Part shown: piece after piece, positions 9,314 to 17,603 of the stretch
Position numbering within the stretch: position 1 is the stretch's first letter
How the letters are laid out: the number at the start of each line of letters is the position of its first letter
From: Anaerobaca lacustris
GTDB taxonomy: Bacteria > Planctomycetota > Phycisphaerae > Sedimentisphaerales > Anaerobacaceae
Assembly: GCF_030012215.1 (NCBI RefSeq)
Contig: NZ_JASCXX010000012.1
Span: 62,001 to 126,000 of the forward strand
Reading direction: 5' to 3'
DNA: 64,000 nt
The notes under the pieces: model-generated
The model's database searches: none
The model's input: only the letters and a program-made list of their open reading frames with translations
What the model was told of the DNA's origin: nothing
Program-made: the position numbers and the translations under genes

Positions 9314-10360
9314 ATGGCTGACGGGCGTGCACCAAGAAAGAGAAAGAAGAAGTCCCATCCGGTCCAGGATTGGCTGCTGTATGTGGCCGTTCGGGTATTG
9401 GTGGTCTTTCTATACCTCTTCGATGTCGAGACCAACCTGCGGTTTGCCTGCTTCCTCGGGCGGCTTCTCTGGAAGCACTACCATCGGGGTCGGCAGCGGG
9501 CCCTGGAGAACCTTCGCGCCAGCTTCCCGGACAAGTCCGAGGCGTGGATCTGGCAGACGGGGCGGCGGAGCTTCGAGCAGGTCGTCATGCTGACGATCGA
9601 CGTGCTGTTCACGCCCCGGCTGGTGAAGAAGTACAACTGGCGGGAGTACTCGCGATACAAGAACGCCGAGCACGCCAAGTGGCTCATGCAGGAGCGCAAG
9701 GGCCTGCTCATGGTCACGGGGCACTACAGCAATTTTGAGATCACCGGCTATCTGATGGGCCTGTTCGGCTTCGATCTGTACAGCATTGCCCGGCCGCTCG
9801 ACAACAAGTATCTGAATCGTTTTCTCTACGGCGTTCGCGAGCGTCGCGGCCAGAAGATCATCGACAAGAAGGGCGCCGCCGAACTGATGCCGCAGATCGC
9901 GGCCCAAGGCAGCACGCTCGGGTTCATCGCCGACCAGGACGCCGGCAGGAAGGGCGTCTTCGTCGATTTCTTCGGGCGAAGGGCCAGCACCTACAAGAGC
10001 ATCGGTCTGGTGGCCCTGACCTACAATCTGCCCATCGTGGTCGGCTACAGCCGTCGCGTCGGCGACCGGTTCTTCTTTGAGATCGGGGTCAATCGGATCA
10101 TCTTCCCGCACGAGTGGGCCGACAAGGACGATCCGCTCCAGTGGGTCACGAGCGAATACACCAAGGCCATCGAGGCGTTCGTACGCGAGGATCCCTCGCA
10201 ATACTGGTGGTTGCACCGCCGATGGAAGACGCGTCCGAAGGACGAGCGGCTCCGCGAAGCCGAGGCGGTCGTCTCGCCGGGCCGCGACGAGCGGGACGTT
10301 CGGGTCGTCACTGTGGAGACGTCGCCGGCCGCGCGTTCGGCATCCGGCGCTGCATATTAG
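9314..10360 (+). CDS. LpxL/HtrB-like lysophospholipid or lipid A acyltransferase
   Basis: 348-residue membrane-associated acyltransferase of the lipid A late-acyltransferase family, which transfers an acyl chain to a lipid A precursor or related glycolipid. The N-terminus is very basic (RAPRKRKKK) and is followed by a hydrophobic helix at 20-37. The family's catalytic H-X4-E motif is present as TGHYSNFE (H137, E142), followed by IADQDAGRKGVFVDFFGRRA, the conserved QD.g..V.FFG region. Length is close to the family's ~300-330. An upstream in-frame ATG at 9242 would overlap the previous gene and lies before the promoter, so 9314 is preferred. It is convergent with the lamin-tail protein gene. 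Confidence 0.85.
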   Translation: MADGRAPRKRKKKSHPVQDWLLYVAVRVLVVFLYLFDVETNLRFACFLGRLLWKHYHRGRQRALENLRASFPDKSEAWIWQTGRRSFEQVVMLTIDVLFTPRLVKKYNWREYSRYKNAEHAKWLMQERKGLLMVTGHYSNFEITGYLMGLFGFDLYSIARPLDNKYLNRFLYGVRERRGQKIIDKKGAAELMPQIAAQGSTLGFIADQDAGRKGVFVDFFGRRASTYKSIGLVALTYNLPIVVGYSRRVGDRFFFEIGVNRIIFPHEWADKDDPLQWVTSEYTKAIEAFVREDPSQYWWLHRRWKTRPKDERLREAEAVVSPGRDERDVRVVTVETSPAARSASGAAY

Positions 10361-10380
10361 CGGAAACGCCGATCGGGGGG

Positions 10381-11613
10381 CTAATCGTTCGTCGATCCCG
10401 GCGTGGGGATCGTGGCCTGCCAGTTGCCCGGATCGTCGCCGTAACGCGAGGGGAATATACGGTTCAACGACGGGCCGTCGCCGTCCGCCTCCGGCGGCCA
10501 TCGATCCACGCCGTCGGGGGAATTCTCCGGGTGTGTCCCATCGCTGTAGTGCACCGAATCGACCTCGATCCAGTATCGCGTGCCGGCTTCGTCGATCTCT
10601 CCCGGCTTGAGAAGACGAATCCTCTCGCCGCTGTTCGACAGCCCGCCCGAACCCCATGCGAAGGTCTGCACGTGGGGCGCGACGTTGTACATGCGGCGGA
10701 CCAGGGCGACGTCCTTGACCAGCAGGATGTGTTCGCCCGGTTCGAGTGTCACCGGATTGTCGCGCGGGAAGACGAAGTCGATGCCGCCGTCGTCCGTGAA
10801 TCGCCAGGCTTCCAGCGACCGGAAGTCGAAGAGGGTTACGAGACCACGAGAGATATTCAGCAGTTCGACGTACTCGGCGTCGCGGTTTCCGGGCGGGTTG
10901 TACATGATCTCATTGATGACCACGGGGCCGACCAGCGGCAGGGCATTGGCCTGTCCCGGCGTCGGCTCGCTCATCAGAACGAATGCATAGGTTCCCATGC
11001 TGGTCAGGTGCCGGCCGAATGTGACCCACGTCTCCGAGGCGCCGAATCGCTCAATCAGGAGGTGTTCGCCGTATCGCTCGTCGGCGCCGGAATAGAGGCA
11101 CAGCATTTCTCCATTCTCGCTCAGCGCGAACGGACTCAGCGTTCCGGGGTGGTAAGGATTTCCGAATTGCGTGTCCTCGTAGAAGACGACATACCCGTTC
11201 GGTTCGATGACCGTGCCGTCTTCGATCCGGAACTTGTAGAGATTTCGCTCGTCGTCGCTGAGATACCAACCACCGACGTCGACGGGAACGGAGCTGACGT
11301 TGTGCAACTCGATCCAGTCGGGCGCCACGTCATGGGAGTGAGCCAGCAACTCGTTGATCACGATGGGACAGCCCATTCGGCGCCAGTGATTCGCCAGCAC
11401 CGCCAGGTCCACCGCGTCGATCACGCCGTCGCCTTTCGGACGGTGGATGTCGTTCGGCTCGCTGAGCCATTGGGCTGCGAGAAGTGCCAGGTCGAGATGG
11501 TCCACGCGGCAGTCTCCGTTCAGGTCGCCGGGCGGACAGACGGCCCCGGCCGGCCCCATCAGGAGCAGGACCAATATGATTTGGGCTGTATGGATGCGCC
11601 GCCGCGCCTTCAT
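10381..11613 (-). CDS. Secreted dockerin-like / lamin-tail-domain protein
   Basis: 410 residues. Signal peptide at 1-25 (ILVLLLMGPAGA). Residues 28-78 hold two EF-hand-like dockerin repeats, GDLNGDCRVDHLDLALLAAQ and GDGVIDAVDLAVLANHW, with the Asp/Asn calcium pattern. Two lamin-tail (LTD) beta-sandwiches follow, starting at VINELLAHSHDVAPDWIEL and VINEIMYNPPGNRDAEYVEL. This N-terminal dockerin plus LTD layout is typical of planctomycete surface proteins. Function is probably adhesion or scaffolding; no catalytic motif was found. The open frame extends to 11739, but GCGAGGG precedes the ATG at 11613 and the signal peptide begins there. Confidence 0.8.
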   Translation of the reverse strand: MKARRRIHTAQIILVLLLMGPAGAVCPPGDLNGDCRVDHLDLALLAAQWLSEPNDIHRPKGDGVIDAVDLAVLANHWRRMGCPIVINELLAHSHDVAPDWIELHNVSSVPVDVGGWYLSDDERNLYKFRIEDGTVIEPNGYVVFYEDTQFGNPYHPGTLSPFALSENGEMLCLYSGADERYGEHLLIERFGASETWVTFGRHLTSMGTYAFVLMSEPTPGQANALPLVGPVVINEIMYNPPGNRDAEYVELLNISRGLVTLFDFRSLEAWRFTDDGGIDFVFPRDNPVTLEPGEHILLVKDVALVRRMYNVAPHVQTFAWGSGGLSNSGERIRLLKPGEIDEAGTRYWIEVDSVHYSDGTHPENSPDGVDRWPPEADGDGPSLNRIFPSRYGDDPGNWQATIPTPGSTND

Positions 11614-11710
11614 TGCACCCTCGCTCGCAGATATCACGTGCCTGTCGTCGAACGGTTGCGGTTGTATTGCCTGCCCCCATTCTGAGCGTAGAACAATCCT
11701 TGACCGACTC

Positions 11711-11739
11711 ATTCTATCATAAAGCCCCATTTGCGTCAA
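11711..11739 (-). promoter_or_regulatory. Sigma-70-type promoter for the lamin-tail protein
   Basis: Minus strand TTGACG (11739-11734), 17-base spacer, TAGAAT (11716-11711). Start point near 11704, giving a leader of about 90 bases before the ATG at 11613. Confidence 0.6.
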
Positions 11740-11754
11740 TGGCTGTGGCTCCGG

Positions 11755-11784
11755 TTGACAGCCGTGAGACTCGGTGCGTATGGT
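11755..11784 (+). promoter_or_regulatory. Sigma-70-type promoter for the radical SAM gene
   Basis: TTGACA (11755-11760), 18-base spacer, TATGGT (11779-11784). Start point near 11791. An in-frame ATG lies at 11792, so a leaderless start is possible; the annotated ATG at 11834 would leave a leader of about 43 bases. Confidence 0.45.
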
Positions 11785-11833
11785 ATGGGCGATGGTGATG
11801 TCCTGCGAGTGTGTTCAGCGACTGGATGGGAAG

Positions 11834-13108
11834 ATGCGTCCACGGATTCTTCTGGTCAATCCACCGATCTACGACTTTGCGGCCTACGACTTCTGGCTGC
11901 GGCCCTATGGCCTGCTCAGTGTGGCCGGGCAGTTGCGGGGCAAAGCCGATATTGCGCTCTTCGACTATCTCGATCGACCGCTTCCGGCCCTCGACGAATC
12001 GGACCGCTGGGGCCGAGGTCGGTTCCGCTCCGAGCGCGTGAACACGCCCGCTTGTCTCGATGCCATCCCAAGATACTTCCATCGGTTTGGCGTGCCGCGA
12101 GACAGCTTCCGGGCGTTCCTCGCCAGGCAGGACGCCTTCGACGGCGTGCTGGTCCAGACGATGATGAGCTACTGGTATCCGGGCGTCCAAGAGGTCATCG
12201 AGGACATCCGCCGGGCCTTTCCCACCGCGAAGATCGTGTTGGGCGGCAACTACGTCACGATCTGCGCCGAGCACGCCAGGGGTCTGGATGCCGATCTTTG
12301 CATCGTGGGGACAGACCTCGATCCGCTGTGGCGCTTCCTTGCGATCGAGCCCGACGCCGAGCAGACGGGGCTCTGGGAGATGTACAATCGTCCGGCCGTC
12401 GGCGCCCTGAAGCTCAGCGACGGCTGCCTGTTCCACTGTACCTACTGCTCGGTCCCAAGGGTTTACGAGGGGTTCAGGCCGAGGTCCTTGGGGCGGTCGC
12501 TGGCGGAGCTCGAGTTGCTGGTTTCGCTCGGAGCGCGCGATGTGGCGTTCTATGACGACGCGCTGCTCTTCAAGGCCGAGACGGTCCTGATGCCTTTTCT
12601 GGAAGAGGTCCTCGGGCGTGATATTCGTGTGAATTTCCACACGCCCAACGCCCTGAACGCCCGCTTCATCCAGGCGGACCTGGCGAAGTTGATGGTCCGG
12701 GCCGGTTTCAGGACGTTCTACCTGGGCTTCGAGAGCCGTTCGCCGGGGTGGCAGCAGGGCACCGGGGGCAAGGTGCACTGCGACGATCTGGTCGAGGCGG
12801 TTCGCCATCTCGTCGCGGCCGGCGCCGATCCGGGCGAGATCACCGCCTATCAGATCGTGGGCCATCCGGACAGCGACCTCCAGGAACTGGAGGCTTCGAT
12901 GCACTTCGTCCATAGCCTGGGCATTCGCGGCATGCTCGCGGATTTTTCGCCGATCCCCGGCACCCCGGACGGCGACGCCTGCCGACGGTGGGTCGATATG
13001 GACGAACCTCTGATGCACAACAAGACCGCCTTCCCCATCCTCCGCCTCGGTTTCGACGAGGTGAACCGCCTCAAGGACCTCCAGCGGAAGCTGAATCGAA
13101 CCCTCTGA
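11834..13108 (+). CDS. B12-binding-type radical SAM protein
   Basis: 424 residues. The N-terminal part (1-165) resembles a cobalamin-binding-like Rossmann domain: RILLVNPPIYDF at the start and KIVLGGNYVTI near 133. It is followed by a radical SAM barrel with the iron-sulfur motif CLFHCTYC (C198, C202, C205). These enzymes cleave S-adenosylmethionine to start radical chemistry; many with this layout methylate or rearrange unreactive carbons. The usual B12-ligating DxHxxG is not evident, so cobalamin use is uncertain. Start chosen at MRPRILL because it fits the family and has a weak GGGAAG before it; MVMSCEC at 11792 is the leaderless alternative. Ends 65 bases before miaB, which has its own promoter. 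Confidence 0.75.
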   Translation: MRPRILLVNPPIYDFAAYDFWLRPYGLLSVAGQLRGKADIALFDYLDRPLPALDESDRWGRGRFRSERVNTPACLDAIPRYFHRFGVPRDSFRAFLARQDAFDGVLVQTMMSYWYPGVQEVIEDIRRAFPTAKIVLGGNYVTICAEHARGLDADLCIVGTDLDPLWRFLAIEPDAEQTGLWEMYNRPAVGALKLSDGCLFHCTYCSVPRVYEGFRPRSLGRSLAELELLVSLGARDVAFYDDALLFKAETVLMPFLEEVLGRDIRVNFHTPNALNARFIQADLAKLMVRAGFRTFYLGFESRSPGWQQGTGGKVHCDDLVEAVRHLVAAGADPGEITAYQIVGHPDSDLQELEASMHFVHSLGIRGMLADFSPIPGTPDGDACRRWVDMDEPLMHNKTAFPILRLGFDEVNRLKDLQRKLNRTL

Positions 13109-13138
13109 GGGAGTGTACGAACCTCCTCATGCGCGCAT

Positions 13139-13167
13139 TTGATTTACGGGTCACCCGTCGCTATAGT
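13139..13167 (+). promoter_or_regulatory. Leaderless promoter of miaB
   Basis: TTGATT (13139-13144), 17-base spacer, TATAGT (13162-13167). The A of the miaB start codon is at 13174, exactly seven bases past the -10 box, where transcription normally begins. There is no Shine-Dalgarno sequence between them. Confidence 0.65.
13146..13158. promoter_or_regulatory. Palindromic operator candidate inside the miaB promoter
   Basis: ACGGGTCACCCGT is a perfect 6-1-6 inverted repeat lying wholly between the -35 and -10 boxes of the miaB promoter. That is the classical place for a repressor or MerR-type activator site. The binding protein is unknown. Confidence 0.45.
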
Positions 13168-13173
13168 AGGCGG

Positions 13174-14577
13174 ATGAACAACGCGCGAACCGTACACATC
13201 AGGAACTTCGGCTGCCAGATGAACAAGCTGGACACCGCTCTGGTCTCTGCCGCGCTGCGCCGGGCGGGTTTCTCGTTCACCGACAGCATCAAGGACGCCG
13301 ATGTGGTCGTCATCAACACCTGCTCGGTCCGCGAGCACGCCGAGGCCCGCGTGCTGTCGCATCTGGGGCATCTCAAGCACCTCAAGAAACATCGGCCGGG
13401 CATGGTCGTCGCTGTCATCGGCTGCATGGCGCAGCGGCTGGGCAATGCGTTGCTCGAACACGATGCGGTGAATGTCGTCTGCGGCCCCGGCCAGGTCCCT
13501 CAGCTCGTGGGCCTCGTTGAAGACGCCTTATCGCAGAACGCCAAGCGTTTGGCGGTTGCCGAGGCGATTCGCGACCGGGCAGATACATCATCCGATGCGT
13601 TGGAGCAGTTCGAATCGTTGTACGGTCACGAGAACGATGGAGACGGCGGGCCGCCCGGCCAGGCCTTCGTTCGCGTTATGCGTGGCTGCGACAACTTCTG
13701 CACCTACTGCATCGTTCCGTACGTGCGTGGCCCGGAGCAGTGCCGCCCGCCACAGCGAATTCTCAGTCAGGTCAGGAAGCTGGCGGACGAAGGCGTCCGG
13801 CAGGTGACGCTGCTGGGCCAGACGGTCAACGCCTATCGGTATCGCGACGGCGGGAAGACCTCATCGCTGGCCGATCTGCTCGGTATGGTCGCCGAGGTGG
13901 AGGGGATCGAGTGGGTTCGCTTCGTGACGAGCTATCCATCGGAGGAGTTTTTCGACGACATTTTGCATGCGATGACGTCGTCGCCCAAGGTCTGCCACTA
14001 CCTGCACATGCCGGCCCAAAGCGGCTCGGACCGCATCCTGCGTGCCATGAATCGCCACTACACGGCCGAGCAATACCTCGGGCTGCTCGCTCGCGCGCGG
14101 CGGATCGTGCCGGACATCGCGATTGCCGGGGACTTCATCGTCGGTTTTCCCGGCGAGACCGACGAGGATTTCCAGGCGACCGTGGACCTGGTGCGCCGGG
14201 CGCGATACCGAAACTGCTTTATCTTCAGATACTCGCCCCGGCCCGGCACGACGGCCGACAAGCGGCACCAGGACAGTGTGCCCGACGAGGTCAAGCAGCG
14301 TCGCAACGTCGAGCTGCTCGCCGTCCAGGAGACGATCAGCGGTCAGTTGAGCGGTGAGTTTCAGGGCCGGACGGTGACGGTCCTCGTCGAAGGGCTGAGC
14401 AAAAAGGCCCACGTCAATCCGACCGACGATCGCGACCGTCCCCAACTGGTCGGCAGGACCGCGGGCGATTCCATCGTCGTCTTCAACGGGGCCCCATCTC
14501 TGGCGGGCCGATTCGTTGACGTTCGCATCACGGCAACATCGCCGCTGACTCTTTTCGGCGACTTGGCCGACGGATAG
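13174..14577 (+). CDS. miaB: tRNA-2-methylthio-N6-dimethylallyladenosine synthase MiaB
   Basis: 467-residue radical SAM methylthiotransferase that adds a methylthio group to i6A37 of tRNAs. The three N-terminal cysteines of the auxiliary 4Fe-4S cluster are C14 (NFGCQMN), C50 (INTCSV) and C84 (GCMAQR). The radical SAM cluster motif is GCDNFCTYC (C172, C176, C179), followed by IVPYVRGPE as in MiaB. A C-terminal TRAM-like domain (GRTVTVLVEG onward) completes the standard layout. The frame is open upstream to 12988 inside the preceding gene, but the promoter and family N-terminus fix the start at 13174. Convergent with the glycoside hydrolase gene, only 5 bases apart. Confidence 0.95.
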   Translation: MNNARTVHIRNFGCQMNKLDTALVSAALRRAGFSFTDSIKDADVVVINTCSVREHAEARVLSHLGHLKHLKKHRPGMVVAVIGCMAQRLGNALLEHDAVNVVCGPGQVPQLVGLVEDALSQNAKRLAVAEAIRDRADTSSDALEQFESLYGHENDGDGGPPGQAFVRVMRGCDNFCTYCIVPYVRGPEQCRPPQRILSQVRKLADEGVRQVTLLGQTVNAYRYRDGGKTSSLADLLGMVAEVEGIEWVRFVTSYPSEEFFDDILHAMTSSPKVCHYLHMPAQSGSDRILRAMNRHYTAEQYLGLLARARRIVPDIAIAGDFIVGFPGETDEDFQATVDLVRRARYRNCFIFRYSPRPGTTADKRHQDSVPDEVKQRRNVELLAVQETISGQLSGEFQGRTVTVLVEGLSKKAHVNPTDDRDRPQLVGRTAGDSIVVFNGAPSLAGRFVDVRITATSPLTLFGDLADG

Positions 14578-14582
14578 CGGGC

Positions 14583-16151
14583 TCAGTCTCGATCGGCCTG
14601 TTGTCGCAGGTACTCCTGGCGTCGCTGCTCCTGTCTCTGTCTCAACGCCTCCGTGTCCTCGGCTCCCAAAGCCCGCGTCTGCACCTCGATTTCGGGCACC
14701 GGGCCGGCCTGGGCGAGTGCGGCCTGGACCTTCTGCGTATATTCCTCGTGCATGACCACCAGATCCTCCATCGGCGCCGTCAGAGAGGCCAGGAAGTCGA
14801 ACGACGGCAACTCCGGGGTGGACTGGGCCAGCATGAACGAGGCCGCCGCATACGAACGAAACCGAAGACCCCACAGCTTCATGGTGTAGTCGTGCATGAT
14901 CAGACCGCCGAAGACGCTCATGTCCGTCGCCTCAGGCGTGTCGGCAAAGGGCCAGGACAGCCAGCCCTGGGCCAGTCGCCTCGACGCCTCGATCTCCGCA
15001 CCGATCCATCGGGCCTGTTCGTCCTCGTTCAGGTACGGGCGACCCTCCGGCGTGCCTCCGCCGTACCAGCCATACTCGCCGAGCACGACGGGCTTGCCGA
15101 CGTGACAATAGGCCAAGAGGGTCTGGAGGTAGGCCAAGTTCTGGTCCCAGTTGGTCTTCGAGCCAAATGGATTGCCCATCAGGGGGTAGAAGTGGATCGA
15201 CAGGAAGTCGAGCCACTCGGCCTGGCGCCGGGGATTGAAGGCGGAGTAGACGTGCGGGTCGCCCGGCCGGACCACCGGGAACGACCATTGAATGTAGCCT
15301 ATGGTGACCGGATGCGTGGGGTCCGCCTCGCGCAGCACGCGCACCTGACGCTGCACCCACTGGTCGGCCAGATGTTCGCGGAACAACTGCCAGTCGTGAA
15401 GGCGCGGATTGTCCTTCTCGGCGGCGTCCTGGGCCGGCTGGATGTTTCCGAGCGACTCCTCGGCCTCCAGTTCGTCGCCCCACGCGGCTTTGAGGGCCTC
15501 CTGGGTGCCATACTTCGATTGCAGCCATGCGTTCCACATGGGGTCCCACGACTCGACGTGCCAGGGCATATGAGGCTCGTTGAGCAGGTCCCATGCCAGG
15601 ATGGCGGGCTCGCCCCGATAGCGCCGTCCCAGGACGGTCCAGAAGCGATCGAGCGCCTGGAGCGCCTCAGGCCCGGCAAACCGGTCGGGCTCCCAGTAGG
15701 ACGGGCGGCCTTCCCAATGGTCCGGCCCGGTCAGGATCAGCCGTATCCCGGTCCTCCGGGCGATCGCGACCAGCTTGTCCAGCTTCTTGAGCGCCTTGCT
15801 GTCAATCGTATCGACATCGGGCTGGAACGTGGCGGCCGCCAGGAAGACCCGTGCGCAGTTGACGCCCAGCTCCCGCATCAGTTCGAACTCCAGGGCGACC
15901 ACCTCCGGATTGAATTGCTTCCAGACCTGCGGAGGCCATCCGGTGTTCGGATCGTAGTAGTTGGTTCCGAAGGGGACGAAGGGCTGGCCGGTGCCGGTCT
16001 CCACGAACCCTCGCCCGTCGCCCGTCACGGCGATCAACGGCATTTTCTGCGTCGACGAGCATCCCGCCAGAGCGATCGACACGAGGATCAGTCCGCCGCA
16101 TGCCAGGGCTCGAAGGGTTCTCCCGCAAGGGCCTCGCGATGCGTCTGCCAT
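14583..16151 (-). CDS. Lipoprotein glycoside hydrolase, GH5-like cellulase/mannanase fold
   Basis: 522 residues with a lipoprotein signal (IALAGCSS, lipidated Cys31), so it is probably anchored to a membrane facing the periplasm or outside. The TIM barrel belongs to clan GH-A. The acid/base Glu192 is in AWDLLNEPHMPW and the nucleophile Glu359 in KPVVLGEYGWYGGG. A conserved FVPFGTNYYDPNTGW start is typical of planctomycete cellulase-family enzymes. About 45 C-terminal residues are Gln/Arg-rich and probably unstructured. The ATG at 16151 is preceded by GGAG and AAGGA; the frame extends to 16214 but would spoil the signal peptide. Lies 47 bases after sppA. Substrate (beta-mannan, cellulose or other) is not resolvable. 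Confidence 0.8.
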   Translation of the reverse strand: MADASRGPCGRTLRALACGGLILVSIALAGCSSTQKMPLIAVTGDGRGFVETGTGQPFVPFGTNYYDPNTGWPPQVWKQFNPEVVALEFELMRELGVNCARVFLAAATFQPDVDTIDSKALKKLDKLVAIARRTGIRLILTGPDHWEGRPSYWEPDRFAGPEALQALDRFWTVLGRRYRGEPAILAWDLLNEPHMPWHVESWDPMWNAWLQSKYGTQEALKAAWGDELEAEESLGNIQPAQDAAEKDNPRLHDWQLFREHLADQWVQRQVRVLREADPTHPVTIGYIQWSFPVVRPGDPHVYSAFNPRRQAEWLDFLSIHFYPLMGNPFGSKTNWDQNLAYLQTLLAYCHVGKPVVLGEYGWYGGGTPEGRPYLNEDEQARWIGAEIEASRRLAQGWLSWPFADTPEATDMSVFGGLIMHDYTMKLWGLRFRSYAAASFMLAQSTPELPSFDFLASLTAPMEDLVVMHEEYTQKVQAALAQAGPVPEIEVQTRALGAEDTEALRQRQEQRRQEYLRQQADRD

Positions 16152-16198
16152 CTTCCTTCTCTCCACTGTATGTCGGATGCACGGTGGTTGTCGGAGAT

Positions 16199-17290
16199 TC
16201 AAAAGGCACTCCATAAGTACAGGACCTGAGGCGTGCTCAACTCGTAGAGCGTCGAGCGGTTGAGCTTGAGAGCGCTGCGGCCTTCGACGCTCAGCATGTC
16301 CATGAATGAGAAGGGCTTGCGGTATTCGACCACCTGGGCGTCCAGGAGGCCCGCCAGAGACAGGACCGCTTCGACGGCGTCGTCCAGATAACCGATCTCG
16401 TCGATCAATCGCTCCTCCAGCGCCTGAGGTGCGACGAAGATGCTGCCGTCGGCGAGCTTCCGCACCTGGTCGGGTGACAGGGCCGACGAACGTCCGGCCT
16501 GGACGATCTCGATGAATCGTTCGTAGGCCGGGGTGAGCAGACGCTCCTCGATGTAGTCCAGTTCCTCCTGCTTCGGTTCGCGGAAGCTGCTGGGCCAGTC
16601 CTTCTTGGCGCCTTCGGCGAGGTAGACCGGCTGGATTCCAAGCTTGTTCTCCAGCAGTTCCTGGAAGACGAAATAGCTCATGACCACGCCGATCGAGCCG
16701 GTGATGGCGGTGGGCTCGGCGATGATCCGGTCGCAGGCCACCGAGGCATAATACCCCCCGGACGCCGCCATGCCCTGCATGAAAGCCACCGCCGGCTGGC
16801 CGGTCTCCTGGCGGTACCGAAGGACCTCCTGGTAGATGCGGTCGCTGCCGGAGATCGTTCCGCCCGGCGAGTTGACGCCCACGATGACCGCGCGTACGTT
16901 GCGGTCCTTGCGGGCCGTCTGAAGCTGGCGGTAGACGTAGTCGGCCTGGTCGTCGCCGATGACGCCGTCGACGTGGACGAGCACGATCTTGTCGGTGCGC
17001 GGGCCTTCGCGGACCACGGCCTCTTCGTAGAATCGAGTCCGCCCTGTGGCGACGAACGCGACCAGGCCGATCAGCAACAGAAACAGCCCGACGTTGGCCA
17101 GAAACGACAGGCCAAACACGAGCCCCCAGAAGATCCGCGAGATGCTCGACCGTTTTCTGGGTTTGGGATAGGGCGGGTACGCCTGCGGCGGATACGGCGG
17201 ATGAGGCGGCGGGCCCGATGGTGGCTTGGGCCCTCCCTGTCCCGGCAGGAACGACGAGTCCAGATAATCATTGTCTTGATCGAATCCCAT
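16199..17290 (-). CDS. sppA: Signal peptide peptidase SppA (S49 family)
   Basis: 363-residue inner-membrane serine protease that degrades cleaved signal peptides. A Pro/Tyr-rich cytosolic tail (residues 21-45) precedes one transmembrane helix (53-80). The S49 core follows: VNSPGG at 140, the catalytic Ser177 in GMAASGGYY, and the general base Lys229 or Lys230 in EGAKKDWPSSFRE. The length fits the short single-domain SppA of Bacillus type, not the long Escherichia type. AAGGAG precedes the ATG at 17290. It has its own consensus promoter; a house-cleaning role beside a set of secreted enzymes makes sense. Confidence 0.9.
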   Translation of the reverse strand: MGFDQDNDYLDSSFLPGQGGPKPPSGPPPHPPYPPQAYPPYPKPRKRSSISRIFWGLVFGLSFLANVGLFLLLIGLVAFVATGRTRFYEEAVVREGPRTDKIVLVHVDGVIGDDQADYVYRQLQTARKDRNVRAVIVGVNSPGGTISGSDRIYQEVLRYRQETGQPAVAFMQGMAASGGYYASVACDRIIAEPTAITGSIGVVMSYFVFQELLENKLGIQPVYLAEGAKKDWPSSFREPKQEELDYIEERLLTPAYERFIEIVQAGRSSALSPDQVRKLADGSIFVAPQALEERLIDEIGYLDDAVEAVLSLAGLLDAQVVEYRKPFSFMDMLSVEGRSALKLNRSTLYELSTPQVLYLWSAF

Positions 17291-17603
17291 CTTCAACTCC
17301 TTGAAAAGGTTGCTGTGATTATAGTGGCCTGCGACCGCGCCGTCAATTTGCCCTGTCGAGATCGGGCCGCTCGGTGTCATTATGGATCAGACGCCGGAGG
17401 CGCGGCTTCTCGAACGAGGTGCCAATTGGGTTGCAGAATCGCGCGCGATGTGGTGTAATTGGAGTCGGCCGGGGAGGGCAGAGTCCCTTCGATTGTAGCC
17501 ACGACATCGCGGGGCTGGCTCGGCAGCGGTTGAGTTGAGGGCGGGCTGGCCTCGCGTCCTTTCTTCAGCACGTTTGGCGTATTGTGTGCGCGCTCATCCG
17601 GTG
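17291..17603. other. Intergenic region between the agarase-like gene and sppA
   Basis: 313 bases. The sppA-proximal part holds the promoter above. The rest, downstream of the agarase-like stop, stays open in one other minus-strand frame, but that frame has no start codon with a ribosome site and matches nothing I recognise. No convincing terminator hairpin with a T run was seen. Confidence 0.45.
17318..17346 (-). promoter_or_regulatory. Strong sigma-70-type promoter of sppA
   Basis: Minus strand TTGACG (17346-17341), 17-base spacer and a perfect TATAAT (17323-17318). Start near 17311, with a 20-base leader that contains AAGGAG. Confidence 0.75.

Noticed and set aside
17380-17603. Open minus-strand frame after the agarase-like gene
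   Set aside because: About 70 residues of non-shadow-like composition, but it has no start codon with a ribosome site and no recognised family. It could be chance or a remnant.
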